A stretch of DNA of 45,910 bases from Acidobacteriota bacterium (GTDB taxonomy: Bacteria > Acidobacteriota > Blastocatellia > Pyrinomonadales > Pyrinomonadaceae): the NCBI GenBank assembly GCA_018269075.1, contig JAFDVJ010000044.1:1-45910 (forward strand). Reading direction: 5' to 3'. The translations under genes and the position numbers were made by a program. This document shows, one piece after another, positions 15,898 to 23,736 of this stretch; within the stretch, counting starts at the first letter, position 1, and the number at the start of each line of letters is the position of its first letter. A model generated the notes under the pieces. That model did not search any database and was not told the DNA's origin. It was given only the letters and a program-made list of their open reading frames with translations.

Positions 15898-16044
15898 GAT
15901 TTCGGATTTCGGATTTCGGATTTCGGATTGGTCTGAATTCGAAGGATTCGGTTTTTACGAAGGCTTTCGATTAGAAACAAATCCGACATCCGAAATCCGA
16001 AATCCGAAATCCGAAATCCGAAATCCGAAATCCGAAATCCCCTA
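15897..16044. repeat. large GGATTTC/GAAATCC inverted heptamer element between convergent genes, copy A
   Basis: The left arm has four GGATTTC units (15897-15924), starting within the kinase stop codon. A core of about 55 bases (from GGATTGGTCTGAATTC to CGATTAGAAACAAATCC) follows, then about eight complementary units (15981-16040) ending CCCCTATC at the lpxK stop. The core is shared with the element at 22820-22943. Placement between two convergent stops suggests a bidirectional 3'-end structure. Confidence 0.92.
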
Positions 16045-17103
16045 TCAATCCGAAATTCGAAATTCGAAAATCGAAATCCGCTTTCGCAGGCTTTTTTCGT
16101 CGTCGAAGACGAGGCGGCTTTCGACGACGCGGCAGGGAAGCTCGAAGGGGAAATCCGCGAGCTTGACGGCGTCTTTGGCGGTCGTCAGCAGGATTTGCGC
16201 GCCGGTTCGGCGGGCTTCAGCTTCGATTTTCGCGATGTCCGTTCGGGCGTAGCGATGATGATCGGGGAATTTTATCGTCGTTTTGAGAGCGAAGCCCTCG
16301 CGTTTCAACTGCTCGAAAAAATTGTCGGGATTGCCGAGCGCGCAGAAGGCGGCCGACGCCTGATCGCGGTCGGCGGCCGGCGGTCGGCGGTCGGCGGCCG
16401 GCGGTTTGCCGGAGCGGGCGAATTCGGTGATTTCGGTTAAGGCGGCGAGTTCGTTGCGGGCCGTCAGGACGGGGCGGTCGGGGTTGTATTTCGAGATTTC
16501 GGTTTTGAGATTCGCGATTTTTTCCTCGTCGACGAGGTCGGCGCGGGTGACGACGATCAGGCCGGCGCGGCGGAGATTTTCGAGCGGCTCGCGCAAAATG
16601 CCGAACGGCAGCGTTTTTCGGTTGCCGAACGGGTTCGTCGCGTCGACGAGGACGATGTCGAGCTCGCGCCGCGCGCGCCGGTGCTGAAAAGCGTCGTCGA
16701 GCACGAACGCCGTCACGCCGAATTTTTCGCGGGCCCAGCGGCCGGCCGCCGCGCGGTCGGCGTCGGCGACGACGAGCGCTTTCCCGAGCAGCCGGCGGGC
16801 CAGCTCGAACGGCTCGTCGCCCGCCTTTCGATAATCGGTCAGAATCTTTTCGCCGTCGGACACGAGCACCCGTTCCCGCGGATTCTCGCGCCCGTAACCG
16901 CGTGTCAGCACGCAAACCCGCGCGCCCGTTTCGGCGAGCGTTTCGGCGACGAACGCGACCATCGGCGTCTTGCCCGTCCCGCCGACGGTGATGTTGCCGA
17001 CGCTGATCGCCGGCGCGCCGAGCGACAGCGAAGCGAGCCGCCCGCGCTCGTAAAGCGCGTTGCGCAGATTGATGATGCTGCCGTAGATCCAGCTCAAGGG
17101 CAT
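16045..17103 (-). CDS. lpxK: tetraacyldisaccharide 4'-kinase
   Basis: 352 residues. LpxK phosphorylates the lipid A disaccharide at the 4' position at the inner membrane. Matches: an N-terminal amphipathic segment (WIYGSIINLRNALYERG), P-loop VGNITVGGTGKTP (near 36-48), LTRGYGREN, GDEPFELARRL, VVADADRAAA, VLDDAFQHRRARRELDIVLVD, PFGILREPL and LLTTAKDAVKL. Two oddities: an in-frame insert PPAADRRPPAADR encoded by tandem GCGGTCG heptamers (16366-16407), and a C-terminus (RISIFEFRISD) encoded by CGAAATT-type heptamers that run into the adjacent intergenic repeat. The normal 3' end seems to have been replaced by repeat sequence. Confidence 0.95.
   Translation of the reverse strand: MPLSWIYGSIINLRNALYERGRLASLSLGAPAISVGNITVGGTGKTPMVAFVAETLAETGARVCVLTRGYGRENPRERVLVSDGEKILTDYRKAGDEPFELARRLLGKALVVADADRAAAGRWAREKFGVTAFVLDDAFQHRRARRELDIVLVDATNPFGNRKTLPFGILREPLENLRRAGLIVVTRADLVDEEKIANLKTEISKYNPDRPVLTARNELAALTEITEFARSGKPPAADRRPPAADRDQASAAFCALGNPDNFFEQLKREGFALKTTIKFPDHHRYARTDIAKIEAEARRTGAQILLTTAKDAVKLADFPFELPCRVVESRLVFDDEKSLRKRISIFEFRISD
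16366..16407. repeat. GCGGTCG/GCGGCCG heptamers inside lpxK
   Basis: Five consecutive heptamers (GCGGTCG, GCGGCCG, GCGGTCG, GCGGTCG, GCGGCCG; 16366-16400) and a partial sixth lie inside the coding region. Three heptamers make 21 bases, so the frame is kept and the protein reads PPAADR twice. Confidence 0.9.
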
Positions 17104-17167
17104 TGCGGTTTTTGATTTTTGAGTCTTGAAACTTAAGACTTATGGTTTTTGAAAATTAAATCCGACC

Positions 17168-17341
17168 AAAGCCCGTGAAACGGGCGATAGAGTATAGCTA
17201 CAGGCGTGAGCCTGTAGTCGGTGTCCAATAATGTTCCGAAGCCCGCCAGCGGGCGACAGAGGCCGCGCCGTCTCGTTTTCTGTCGCCCGCTTCGGGGCTT
17301 TAATTCATCGGTGTGCGCTTTCTACAGGCTCGCGCCTGTAG
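17168..17341. repeat. nested REP-like palindromes
   Basis: Two kinds of short palindrome alternate. Type A (GCCCG...CGGGC with flanking AAG and GACAGA) is at about 17171-17185, 17241-17254 and, inverted, 17283-17299. Type B (CTACAGGC-4-GCCTGTAG) is at 17198-17217 and, inverted, 17322-17341. The order A-B-A / A'-B' makes a roughly symmetrical element of 170 bases. The open frame across it (17221-17418) is not credible as a gene. The arrangement resembles REP/BIME elements moved by RAYT transposases; no RAYT gene is in the window. Confidence 0.75.
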
Positions 17342-17412
17342 CTAAACTCTGCCGCCTGTTCCACAGGCTGAATACGGAATTTTTGTCGGATTTATTTTTC
17401 AAAGAACATAAA

Positions 17413-17600
17413 TCTTGAGTCTTGACTCTTAAGTCTTGAGTCTAAAACACGATAAGCCCGGCGCGCGGCGAGCATTGCCGTCGCCGGACAACCGGACGAT
17501 CTTCACCGTCAATCGGACTCAAGACTCAAGACTCGAGACTCAAGACTTCTTACAAAACTTACAATCGCAAACCGCAAATCGCAAATCGCAAATCGCGAAT
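17413..17600. repeat. CTTGAGT/ACTCAAG heptamer hairpin plus GCAAATC repeats
   Basis: The left arm of degenerate CTTGAGT units (about 17413-17442) and the right arm of ACTCAAG units (about 17516-17548) enclose a GC-rich core of about 70 bases. A separate run of GCAAATC units follows (about 17565-17600) and stops 7 bases from the trpD stop codon. Together with the REP-like array this fills most of the 503-base gap between lpxK and trpD; I see no gene there. Confidence 0.85.
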
Positions 17601-17606
17601 GCCGGA

Positions 17607-18692
17607 TTATTTCTTGTTCGTCGTCTGAACCAGCCGGTCGAGCTTGTTCTGCGCCTGACCGCTGTCGATCGACTGTTCGGCGAGCCGCGCGGCCTGGATC
17701 GGTTCCTCGACGAGTCCGCCGATGATCAGCGCGGCCGCCGCGTTCAAAACGACGAGCGAGCGCGCTTCGTCGCGGCGCTTGCTGCTCAGGACTTCGCGGA
17801 TGATCGCCGCGCTCTCGTCGGGCGTTTCGACCTTCAGATGCTCGATCTCGCCGCGCTGCAGTTTGAAATCCTCGGGCGCGACGCGGAATTCGCGGACGCG
17901 GTTGCCGGCGATCTCGGCGATGAACGTCTCGTCGGCGAGCGTGATCTCGTCGAGCCCGTCCGAGCCGTGGACGATCCACGTCTTCTCGGTGCCGAGCAGG
18001 GCGATCGCCTGCGCCATCGGTTCGAGCAGCGACGGGTGCCAGACGCCGATCAGCTGTTTCGGCGCGGCGGCCGGGTTCGACATCACGCCGAGCAGGTTCA
18101 GCGACGTCCGGATGCCGAGCGCGCGGCGGATGTCGCCGACGCGGCGCAGGGAAGGATGAAATTTCGGCGCGAACATATAGCAGATGCCGGCCCCGTTGAG
18201 GCTCGTCTGCGCGACTTCCGGCTCGCTCGAAACCTTGACGCCGAGCCGCGCGAGCACGTCGGCGCTGCCCGTGTCGCTCATCACCGCGCGGCTGCCGTGC
18301 TTGGCGACGGCGAGGCCCGCGCCGGCGGCGACGAAGGCGGCGGCGGTCGAGACGTTGAAGGTTTTCGCGATGCTCGAGCCGGTGCCGGAAATGTCGATGA
18401 AATTCTTCTGCCGCGACTTGATCTTGATGGCCTGCGCGCGCATCACCTGCGCCATCCCGGCGAGCTCGGCGGCGGTTTCGCCCTTCGCGGTCAGCGCGGT
18501 CAGGCAGGCGGCGATCTGCGCCGGGTTGGCGTTGATGTCCGTCAGCGCCCGGAAAAAATCGGCGGCTTCTTCCACTTCCAGATTCTCGCGGCGGATCAGG
18601 CGGTTCAGATACGGGAAAAGCGGTGTATCGGCTTTGCTGTTGGTCGCTGAAAGCGGCGCGGCATAAAGCCACTGGGTCTTGGACATAAACAT
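17607..18692 (-). CDS. trpD: anthranilate phosphoribosyltransferase
   Basis: 361 residues from ATG 18692 (a second ATG lies at 18686). The frame is open 26 codons further but there it translates intergenic heptamers. It joins anthranilate and PRPP in step two of tryptophan synthesis. The N-terminal helical domain (FFRALTDINANPAQIAACL) and the alpha/beta domain are present: VAKHGSRAV, SGSADVLARLG-like TGSADVLARLG, FAPKFHPSLRRVGDIRRALGIRTSLNLLG, and GSDGLDEI, the metal-binding DE. The PRPP loop reads SGTGSSIAKTFNVST where most TrpDs have GTGGD. Ser pair replacement may mark a lineage variant. It follows trpG by about 120 bases. Confidence 0.9.
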   Translation of the reverse strand: MFMSKTQWLYAAPLSATNSKADTPLFPYLNRLIRRENLEVEEAADFFRALTDINANPAQIAACLTALTAKGETAAELAGMAQVMRAQAIKIKSRQKNFIDISGTGSSIAKTFNVSTAAAFVAAGAGLAVAKHGSRAVMSDTGSADVLARLGVKVSSEPEVAQTSLNGAGICYMFAPKFHPSLRRVGDIRRALGIRTSLNLLGVMSNPAAAPKQLIGVWHPSLLEPMAQAIALLGTEKTWIVHGSDGLDEITLADETFIAEIAGNRVREFRVAPEDFKLQRGEIEHLKVETPDESAAIIREVLSSKRRDEARSLVVLNAAAALIIGGLVEEPIQAARLAEQSIDSGQAQNKLDRLVQTTNKK

Positions 18693-18731
18693 ATTATAAT
18701 TGTGAATAGGGGGAACGAGCGGATTTGGGAG

Positions 18732-18782
18732 GTCGGATGTCGGATGTCGGATTTGTTTGAGATTCGACATTCCAAATCCGAG
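18732..18782. repeat. degenerate GTCGGAT heptamers between trpG and trpD
   Basis: Three GTCGGAT/GTCGGAT/GTCGGAT-type units (18732-18752) face a decayed complement (CGACATTCCAAATCCGAG, about 18764-18782). This looks like an eroded copy of the GGATTTC element, inside the trp gene cluster. Confidence 0.75.
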
Positions 18783-18811
18783 ATCGCCCCGAAAGGGCTA
18801 TTTCTACTATC

Positions 18812-19378
18812 TCAAAGATTAAGGAAGTTTTGCAAGAGTTTTTTGCCTTCTTTGGTAAGAATCGACTCGGGGTGAAACTGGACGCCCTCGATTTTATGCT
18901 GTTTATGACGCACCGCCATAATCAGCCCGTCGGGCGAGGTCGCCGAAATTTCGAGACAGTCCGGCAGCGTCGCGCGTTCGACGACGAGCGAGTGATAGCG
19001 GGCGGCGCGAAAACGATAGGTCAGGCCCTCGAAGATCGTTTTTTCGTCGTGGCAGATCTCGACCGGCTTGCCGTGCACCGGTTCGGGCGCGCGGATCACC
19101 TTGCCGCCGAAGATCTGGCCGATCGCCTGATGACCGAGACAGACGCCGAGAATCGGCACCCGGCCGGCGAATTTTTCGATCACCCGGAGCGAGACGCCGG
19201 CGTCGTCGGGCGTGCCCGGCCCCGGCGAGACGACGATCCGCGCGGGCCGCAGGTCGTTTTCGATCTCGTCGAGCGTCACCTCGTCGTTGCGGCGCACCTC
19301 CATCTCCGCGCCGAGCTCGCCCAGATACTGGACGAGGTTGTATGTAAAAGAATCGTAATTGTCGATGACCAGCAGCAT
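18812..19378 (-). CDS. trpG: anthranilate synthase glutamine amidotransferase subunit
   Basis: 188 residues from ATG 19378. The class-I amidotransferase triad is visible: Cys80 in GVCLGHQAIGQ, and His/Glu in GVQFHPESILT near 168-170. The N-terminus LLVIDNYDSFTYNLVQYLGELG and VVSPGPGTPDDAG are standard. It supplies ammonia to TrpE for anthranilate formation; many such subunits also serve PabB. An open frame runs far upstream of this start, but it is the shadow of trpE. It lies 44 bases after the trpE stop. Confidence 0.96.
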   Translation of the reverse strand: MLLVIDNYDSFTYNLVQYLGELGAEMEVRRNDEVTLDEIENDLRPARIVVSPGPGTPDDAGVSLRVIEKFAGRVPILGVCLGHQAIGQIFGGKVIRAPEPVHGKPVEICHDEKTIFEGLTYRFRAARYHSLVVERATLPDCLEISATSPDGLIMAVRHKQHKIEGVQFHPESILTKEGKKLLQNFLNL

Positions 19379-19422
19379 AAAATTATTCGAAAGATCGGCG
19401 CGCGGCTCGCGCTCCGTTGGTT

Positions 19423-20928
19423 TTAATCGTCGAACTTCTCCGCCATCTCGATCGCCCGGACAAGCGCCCGGGCCTTGTTGATCGTTTCCTCGTACTCTTT
19501 TTCGGGCACCGAATCGGCGACGATGCCGGCGCCGGCCTGGATCGAGGCCGCGCCGTCCTTCAGCCGGATCGTCCGGATCGCGATGCAGGTGTCGAGATTC
19601 TCGGCGTAGTCGATATAGCCGATCGCGCCCGCGTAAACGCCGCGTTTCGTCGGCTCCAATTCGTCGATGATCTGCATCGCGCGAACCTTCGGCGCGCCCG
19701 ACACCGTCCCGGCCGGAAAGCACGCGCCGAGCGCGTCGAAGCGGTCGAGCCCGTCCTTGAGCCGCGATTTGAGGCTCGTCACGAGATGCTGGACGTGCGA
19801 ATACTTTTCGATCTTCATCAGCTCGGCGACCTCGACCGAGCCGTATTCGGAAACCCGGCCGAGATCGTTGCGGCCGAGATCGACGAGCATCACGTGTTCG
19901 GAAATCTCCTTGATGTCCGAGCGCAGATCCTCGGCGAGCATCCAGTCCTCGGGCTCGGTCGCGCCGCGTTTGCGCGTGCCGGCGATCGGCCGGTATTCGA
20001 GCTTGCGGCCGTGGCATTTGACGAGCATCTCGGGCGACGCGCCGATCAGCGTCGACGTCCCGAGCTTGATGTAGAACATATACGGCGACGGGTTGGTCGT
20101 CCGCAGCGCGCGGTAGATGTTGATCGGCTCGGCCGAGGTCGGCCGCCGGAATTTCTGCGAGAGGACGACCTGATAGGCGTCGCCGGCGTAGATGTAATCC
20201 TTGATCTTTTCGACCGCCGCCAGAAAATCGGCCTTTTTCCAGTTCGACGTGAACTGCTGCGATTCGGGCTTCGGCCGCCGCTCGGCGACGATCTGCGGGA
20301 GCGAGCTTTCTTCGAGGATCTTTTCGAGCCGGAGCGTTTCGGCGACCGCCTCGTCGTAGAGCGCGCGCAGTTTGGTCTGGTCGCCTTTGGCCTCGTCCGT
20401 GAAGACGGTCGCGACGATCTCGATCCGCTGCTTGAGCCGGTCGAAGACGAGGATGTTGCGGAAAAACATCCAGATCGCGTCGGCGCGGTCGGTGTTCTGA
20501 TGATCGTCGAGCACTTTTTCGAACCAGCGCGCCGCGTCGTAGGCGAGAAAGCCGACCGCGCCGCCGCACAACGGCGGCAGCTTTTCGCGCCGCGCGAGCT
20601 TGTGGCGCGCGAAATGGCGGCGCAGAAACTCGATCAGCGTCCGGTCGGGATACAGTTTCCGCGAGCCGTCGCGTTCGAGAATCGTCTGCGAATTGTGCGA
20701 GCGGACCGTCATAAACGGGTTGGCGGCGAGAAACGAGTACCGCGCGAGCCGCTCGCCGCCCTCGATCGATTCGAGCAGAAAGGCCTGCTCGGCGTTTTGC
20801 GCGACGCGCAGAAAAGCGCCGACCGGCGTGTGCAGATCGGCCAAAACGCTCCGCACGACCGGCACGACGCTGCCTTTTTCGGTCTCGGCGAGAAATTCTT
20901 CGAAAGTTTTCGGCGAATAATCGTTCAT
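19423..20928 (-). CDS. trpE: anthranilate synthase component I
   Basis: 501 residues, full length. It converts chorismate to anthranilate with TrpG. The N-terminal feedback-binding part has LLESIEGGERLARYSFLAANP, which includes the LLES-type tryptophan-binding motif. The chorismate-binding domain has IYAGDAYQVVLSQKF, PSPYMFYIKLG, IGASPEMLVK, PIAGTRKRG, LVDLGRNDLGRVS, VQHLVTSL, CFPAGTVSGAPKVRAMQIIDELEP and QAGAGIVADSVPEKEYEET. First gene of trpE-trpG-trpD. The gap to the divergent gene at 21121 must hold promoters for both directions; no leader peptide with Trp codons was recognised there. Confidence 0.97.
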   Translation of the reverse strand: MNDYSPKTFEEFLAETEKGSVVPVVRSVLADLHTPVGAFLRVAQNAEQAFLLESIEGGERLARYSFLAANPFMTVRSHNSQTILERDGSRKLYPDRTLIEFLRRHFARHKLARREKLPPLCGGAVGFLAYDAARWFEKVLDDHQNTDRADAIWMFFRNILVFDRLKQRIEIVATVFTDEAKGDQTKLRALYDEAVAETLRLEKILEESSLPQIVAERRPKPESQQFTSNWKKADFLAAVEKIKDYIYAGDAYQVVLSQKFRRPTSAEPINIYRALRTTNPSPYMFYIKLGTSTLIGASPEMLVKCHGRKLEYRPIAGTRKRGATEPEDWMLAEDLRSDIKEISEHVMLVDLGRNDLGRVSEYGSVEVAELMKIEKYSHVQHLVTSLKSRLKDGLDRFDALGACFPAGTVSGAPKVRAMQIIDELEPTKRGVYAGAIGYIDYAENLDTCIAIRTIRLKDGAASIQAGAGIVADSVPEKEYEETINKARALVRAIEMAEKFDD

Positions 20929-21120
20929 TGAAATAGTGCGGTTTCGGATTTCGTCCGGCGGCCCGATGTTTTGCCGGAAAACCCAAAGCTGTCTAAATGT
21001 TAAATGAATTCGGCGCGCGTTTCAAAATGAGAGACGATGTCCCGGCGGGATTCCCGGCGGCCGGCGCGCCGGAAAGAGAATTTTATTTACTAATCCGGCG
21101 CGACCGACTATGATTAACCA

Positions 21121-22821
21121 ATGTTTCGACGAATAATACTGCCCCTGATTTTATTGCTGACCGGCCTTCAAATCGCCTTCGCCCAGACGACCGACGCGGA
21201 GAAACCGAAAACCGTGACCGACGACCTGCGCAAACAGGCCGTCCAGTTTCTGCGCGAAACCGGCAGCGAGGTCGGCACGCTCCGCTCGCTCGAAAACCGG
21301 ATCAGCCTCTCGTCCGAGCTCGCCGGCCTGATGTGGTTCTCCGACGAAAAGGAAGCCGCGACGATGTATCTCACGGTGATCAACGATTTCAAACAGCTGC
21401 TCGCCGAATACGATTCGCAGATGACCGCGCTCGGCGCCGTCCCGGCGGACGTCGGCTCCGGCGTCGACGAGAGCGAGAAATCGCGGGTGATGCGGAAATT
21501 CATCAAGGCGCTCGGCGTCCGCCAGCAGATCGCGCTGAGCCTCGCCGAACACGATCCGACGCTCGCCTATAATTTTTATTACGACACGCTGAGCCTCGTT
21601 TCGAACGCCGAATTTCGCGAGCAGATCGATCAGCGCGATTCCTATTTCGAGATCCAGCTGATGAAGCTGATCGCCGCCAAAGAACCGGCCAAAGCCGCCG
21701 ATTTCGGCCGCCGGACGCTGGCCAAAGGCGTCAACTGGTCGCATCTCGAGCTGCTCCGGACGATCTACGCCAAAGACGCCGACAAGGGCGCGGAATTCGG
21801 CGTCGAGATCGTCAAAAAACTGCGGGCCGACAAACTCACGTCGGAAACTGCCTACACGATCGTTTCGGTTTTGCAGGAAGGCGCGGCCGGCCTCGAAACG
21901 GCGAAAAAAAGCGGGAAACGGCCGATGTTCGCCGAAGCGGATCTGCGCGACCTGTCGGAGACGCTCGCCCAGTTCGTGCTCGCGCAGGAAGCCGGCTCGA
22001 TCGACGGCGTGTCGTTCATCGGTTCGATCGAGCGTTTCAGCCCGTCGCGCGCGGCGCAGATCCGCACTAAGTTCGCGATCAAAACGAAAGCCGCCGCGAC
22101 GACCGTCAACAACGAAACGGTCACTTCGGCTCCCTCGATCGAGGCCGTTGCGCCGCCGGTCGACGGGAAGGTCCCGGTCGACACGCGAAAAGAACAGGCC
22201 GACACGATGGAAAAGCTCCAAAAGCTTTCGTCGAAGGAGCTGCCGAAAGAAGAGCGCGACAAGATCGTCGCCGACGCGCGCAAGATCATTGCCGGGCTCG
22301 GAAATAAGCAGGAAAAGATTATGGCGCTCAGTATGATCGCCTCGCAGGTCGCCGCCGCCGGCGACAAAGAGCTGGCCGCCGAGATAATGCGGGACGCCGA
22401 ACGGCTCGTCAATCCGGCCCCGAAAAGCTATCGCGATTTTATGGAAATCTGGTTTCTCGCGAGCGGCTACGCGCAGGCCGATCCCGAAAAGGCCTTTCCG
22501 ATTCTCGACGACGCGCTGTTCCGGCTCAACGACACGCTGACGGCCTTTATCAAGGTCGGCGAATTTATGGACGAGTCGGGCGAGATGATCGAGGACGGCG
22601 AAGTCCAGCTCGGCGCGCTCGGCGGCTCGATGGTCAACGGCCTGACGCGCGAGCTCGGCATCGCCAACGGCCCGATCCGCGCGCTCGCGATCGCCGATTT
22701 CGACAAAACCAAGGCGCTCGCCAACCGCTTCGACCGCACCGAAGTCCGGATTCTCGCGAAACTGCTGATCCTGCGCGCCGTCCTCGGCGACGAAGCCGCA
22801 AAAAATCAAGCAACAAGCTGA
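21121..22821 (+). CDS. exported helical-repeat protein of unknown function
   Basis: 566 residues with a signal peptide (MFRRIILPLILLLTGLQIAF, cleavage near AFAQ). The rest is almost wholly helical, rich in Ala, Glu, Lys and Asp, with degenerate antiparallel helix pairs such as KIMALSMIASQVAAAGDKEL and KAFPILDDALFRLNDTLTAF. I do not recognise a family; TPR- or HEAT-like solenoid packing is plausible. No catalytic motif or cysteine is evident. Long Ala-rich helices are interrupted near residues 320-365 by a Thr/Pro-rich linker. It is divergent from trpE and convergent with the SDR gene. Confidence 0.7.
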   Translation: MFRRIILPLILLLTGLQIAFAQTTDAEKPKTVTDDLRKQAVQFLRETGSEVGTLRSLENRISLSSELAGLMWFSDEKEAATMYLTVINDFKQLLAEYDSQMTALGAVPADVGSGVDESEKSRVMRKFIKALGVRQQIALSLAEHDPTLAYNFYYDTLSLVSNAEFREQIDQRDSYFEIQLMKLIAAKEPAKAADFGRRTLAKGVNWSHLELLRTIYAKDADKGAEFGVEIVKKLRADKLTSETAYTIVSVLQEGAAGLETAKKSGKRPMFAEADLRDLSETLAQFVLAQEAGSIDGVSFIGSIERFSPSRAAQIRTKFAIKTKAAATTVNNETVTSAPSIEAVAPPVDGKVPVDTRKEQADTMEKLQKLSSKELPKEERDKIVADARKIIAGLGNKQEKIMALSMIASQVAAAGDKELAAEIMRDAERLVNPAPKSYRDFMEIWFLASGYAQADPEKAFPILDDALFRLNDTLTAFIKVGEFMDESGEMIEDGEVQLGALGGSMVNGLTRELGIANGPIRALAIADFDKTKALANRFDRTEVRILAKLLILRAVLGDEAAKNQATS

Positions 22822-22943
22822 TTTCGGATTTCGGATTTCGGATTTCGGATTTCGGATTGGTCTGAATTTAACAGCTTCGATTTAACCGAAAGGCTTCCGA
22901 TTAGAAACAAATCCGAAATCCGAAATCCGAAATCCGAAATCCC
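22820..22943. repeat. large GGATTTC/GAAATCC inverted heptamer element between convergent genes, copy B
   Basis: The left arm (22820-22853, overlapping the stop codon of the preceding gene) has about five GGATTTC units. The core begins GGATTGGTCTGAATTT and ends CGATTAGAAACAAATCC, as in copy A at 15897. The right arm (22910-22940) has about four complementary units and ends CCCCTATC at the stop codon of the SDR gene. Core middles differ between copies while the flanks of the core match. Confidence 0.92.
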
Positions 22944-23726
22944 CTATCCGAGGCTGGTGCCGAGGAGCCATTGGCCGCCGTCGACGACGAGCGTGACGCC
23001 GTTGATGTAAGCGGCGGCGTCCGAGGCGAGAAAGAGCGCGGCGTTTTCGATGTCCTCGATTTTGCCGAATCTCTGGAGCGGGATCCGTTTCGTCAGCTTG
23101 TCGCGCAGCTCCGGCATCAGCAGCCGCTTCATTCCCTCGGTGTCCTCGATCGGGCCCGGCGCGATGCCGTTGACGCGGATGCCGTAGCGGCCCCATTCGA
23201 CCGACAGGTTGCGCGTGATCGCGTCGACGCCGGCCTTCGCGGCCGAGACGTGGATCTGCATCGGCGTCGCGAGGTAATGGAGCGTCGCCGAGATGTTGAG
23301 GATCTGGCCGCGTGATTTTTTGAGCTCGTCGAAGGCCGCGCGGCAGACGTTGAAGGTGCCTTTCGTGTCGATGTCGACGACCGTCCCGAAGCCGTTCGCC
23401 GACAGCTCGTTCGCCTTGCACAGAAAATTGCCGGCCGCGCCGTTGACGACGATGTCGATCCGGCCGTAATGCGCGGCCGTTTCGGCAATCGCCTTTTCGA
23501 CCGCCGCGTAATCGCGGACGTCCGCCGCGACCGCGAAGCATTCGCCGCCCGCTTCCTCGATAAACTGTTTCTGCGCGATCAGATTGTCTTCTTTGCGCGA
23601 CGTGATCGCGAGCCGCGCGCCGGCCCGCGCGAACGCCCGCGCGACGCCGCCGGTGATTCCGGTCGCGCCGCCGGTTACAAACGCAACTTTACCTTGTAAA
23701 ATATTATCTGCGAAAATCTTATTCAT
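22944..23726 (-). CDS. short-chain dehydrogenase, 2,4-dienoyl-CoA reductase-like
   Basis: 260 residues, classic SDR size. NADP-binding motif VTGGATGITGGVA at 17-29, then SRKED, NGAAGNFLCKANELS, DIDTKGTFNVCRAA and RVNGIAPGPIEDTEG. The usual YxxxK is HVSAAKAGVDA: Lys is kept but Tyr is His. Loss of that Tyr and the GNFL and ISATLHY segments are features of the peroxisomal-type 2,4-dienoyl-CoA reductases, which reduce dienoyl-CoA in the breakdown of polyunsaturated fatty acids. So beta-oxidation is the best guess, with trans-2-enoyl-CoA reduction as an alternative. Its ATG is only 10 bases from that of the divergent lipoprotein. Confidence 0.82.
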   Translation of the reverse strand: MNKIFADNILQGKVAFVTGGATGITGGVARAFARAGARLAITSRKEDNLIAQKQFIEEAGGECFAVAADVRDYAAVEKAIAETAAHYGRIDIVVNGAAGNFLCKANELSANGFGTVVDIDTKGTFNVCRAAFDELKKSRGQILNISATLHYLATPMQIHVSAAKAGVDAITRNLSVEWGRYGIRVNGIAPGPIEDTEGMKRLLMPELRDKLTKRIPLQRFGKIEDIENAALFLASDAAAYINGVTLVVDGGQWLLGTSLG

Positions 23727-23736
23727 AACTAAAGCA

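Noticed and set aside
15897..16044. Heptamer arrays as a CRISPR array
   Set aside because: Units are 7 bases without unique spacers, and no cas genes are near.
17221..17418. Open frame of 65 codons between lpxK and trpD
   Set aside because: It lies across REP-like palindromes and reads as translated repeat.
19379..20986. The trpG frame extended upstream to give a 724-residue protein
   Set aside because: The extra part is Arg-rich shadow sequence of trpE; the true TrpG start MLLVIDNYDSFTYN is at 19378.
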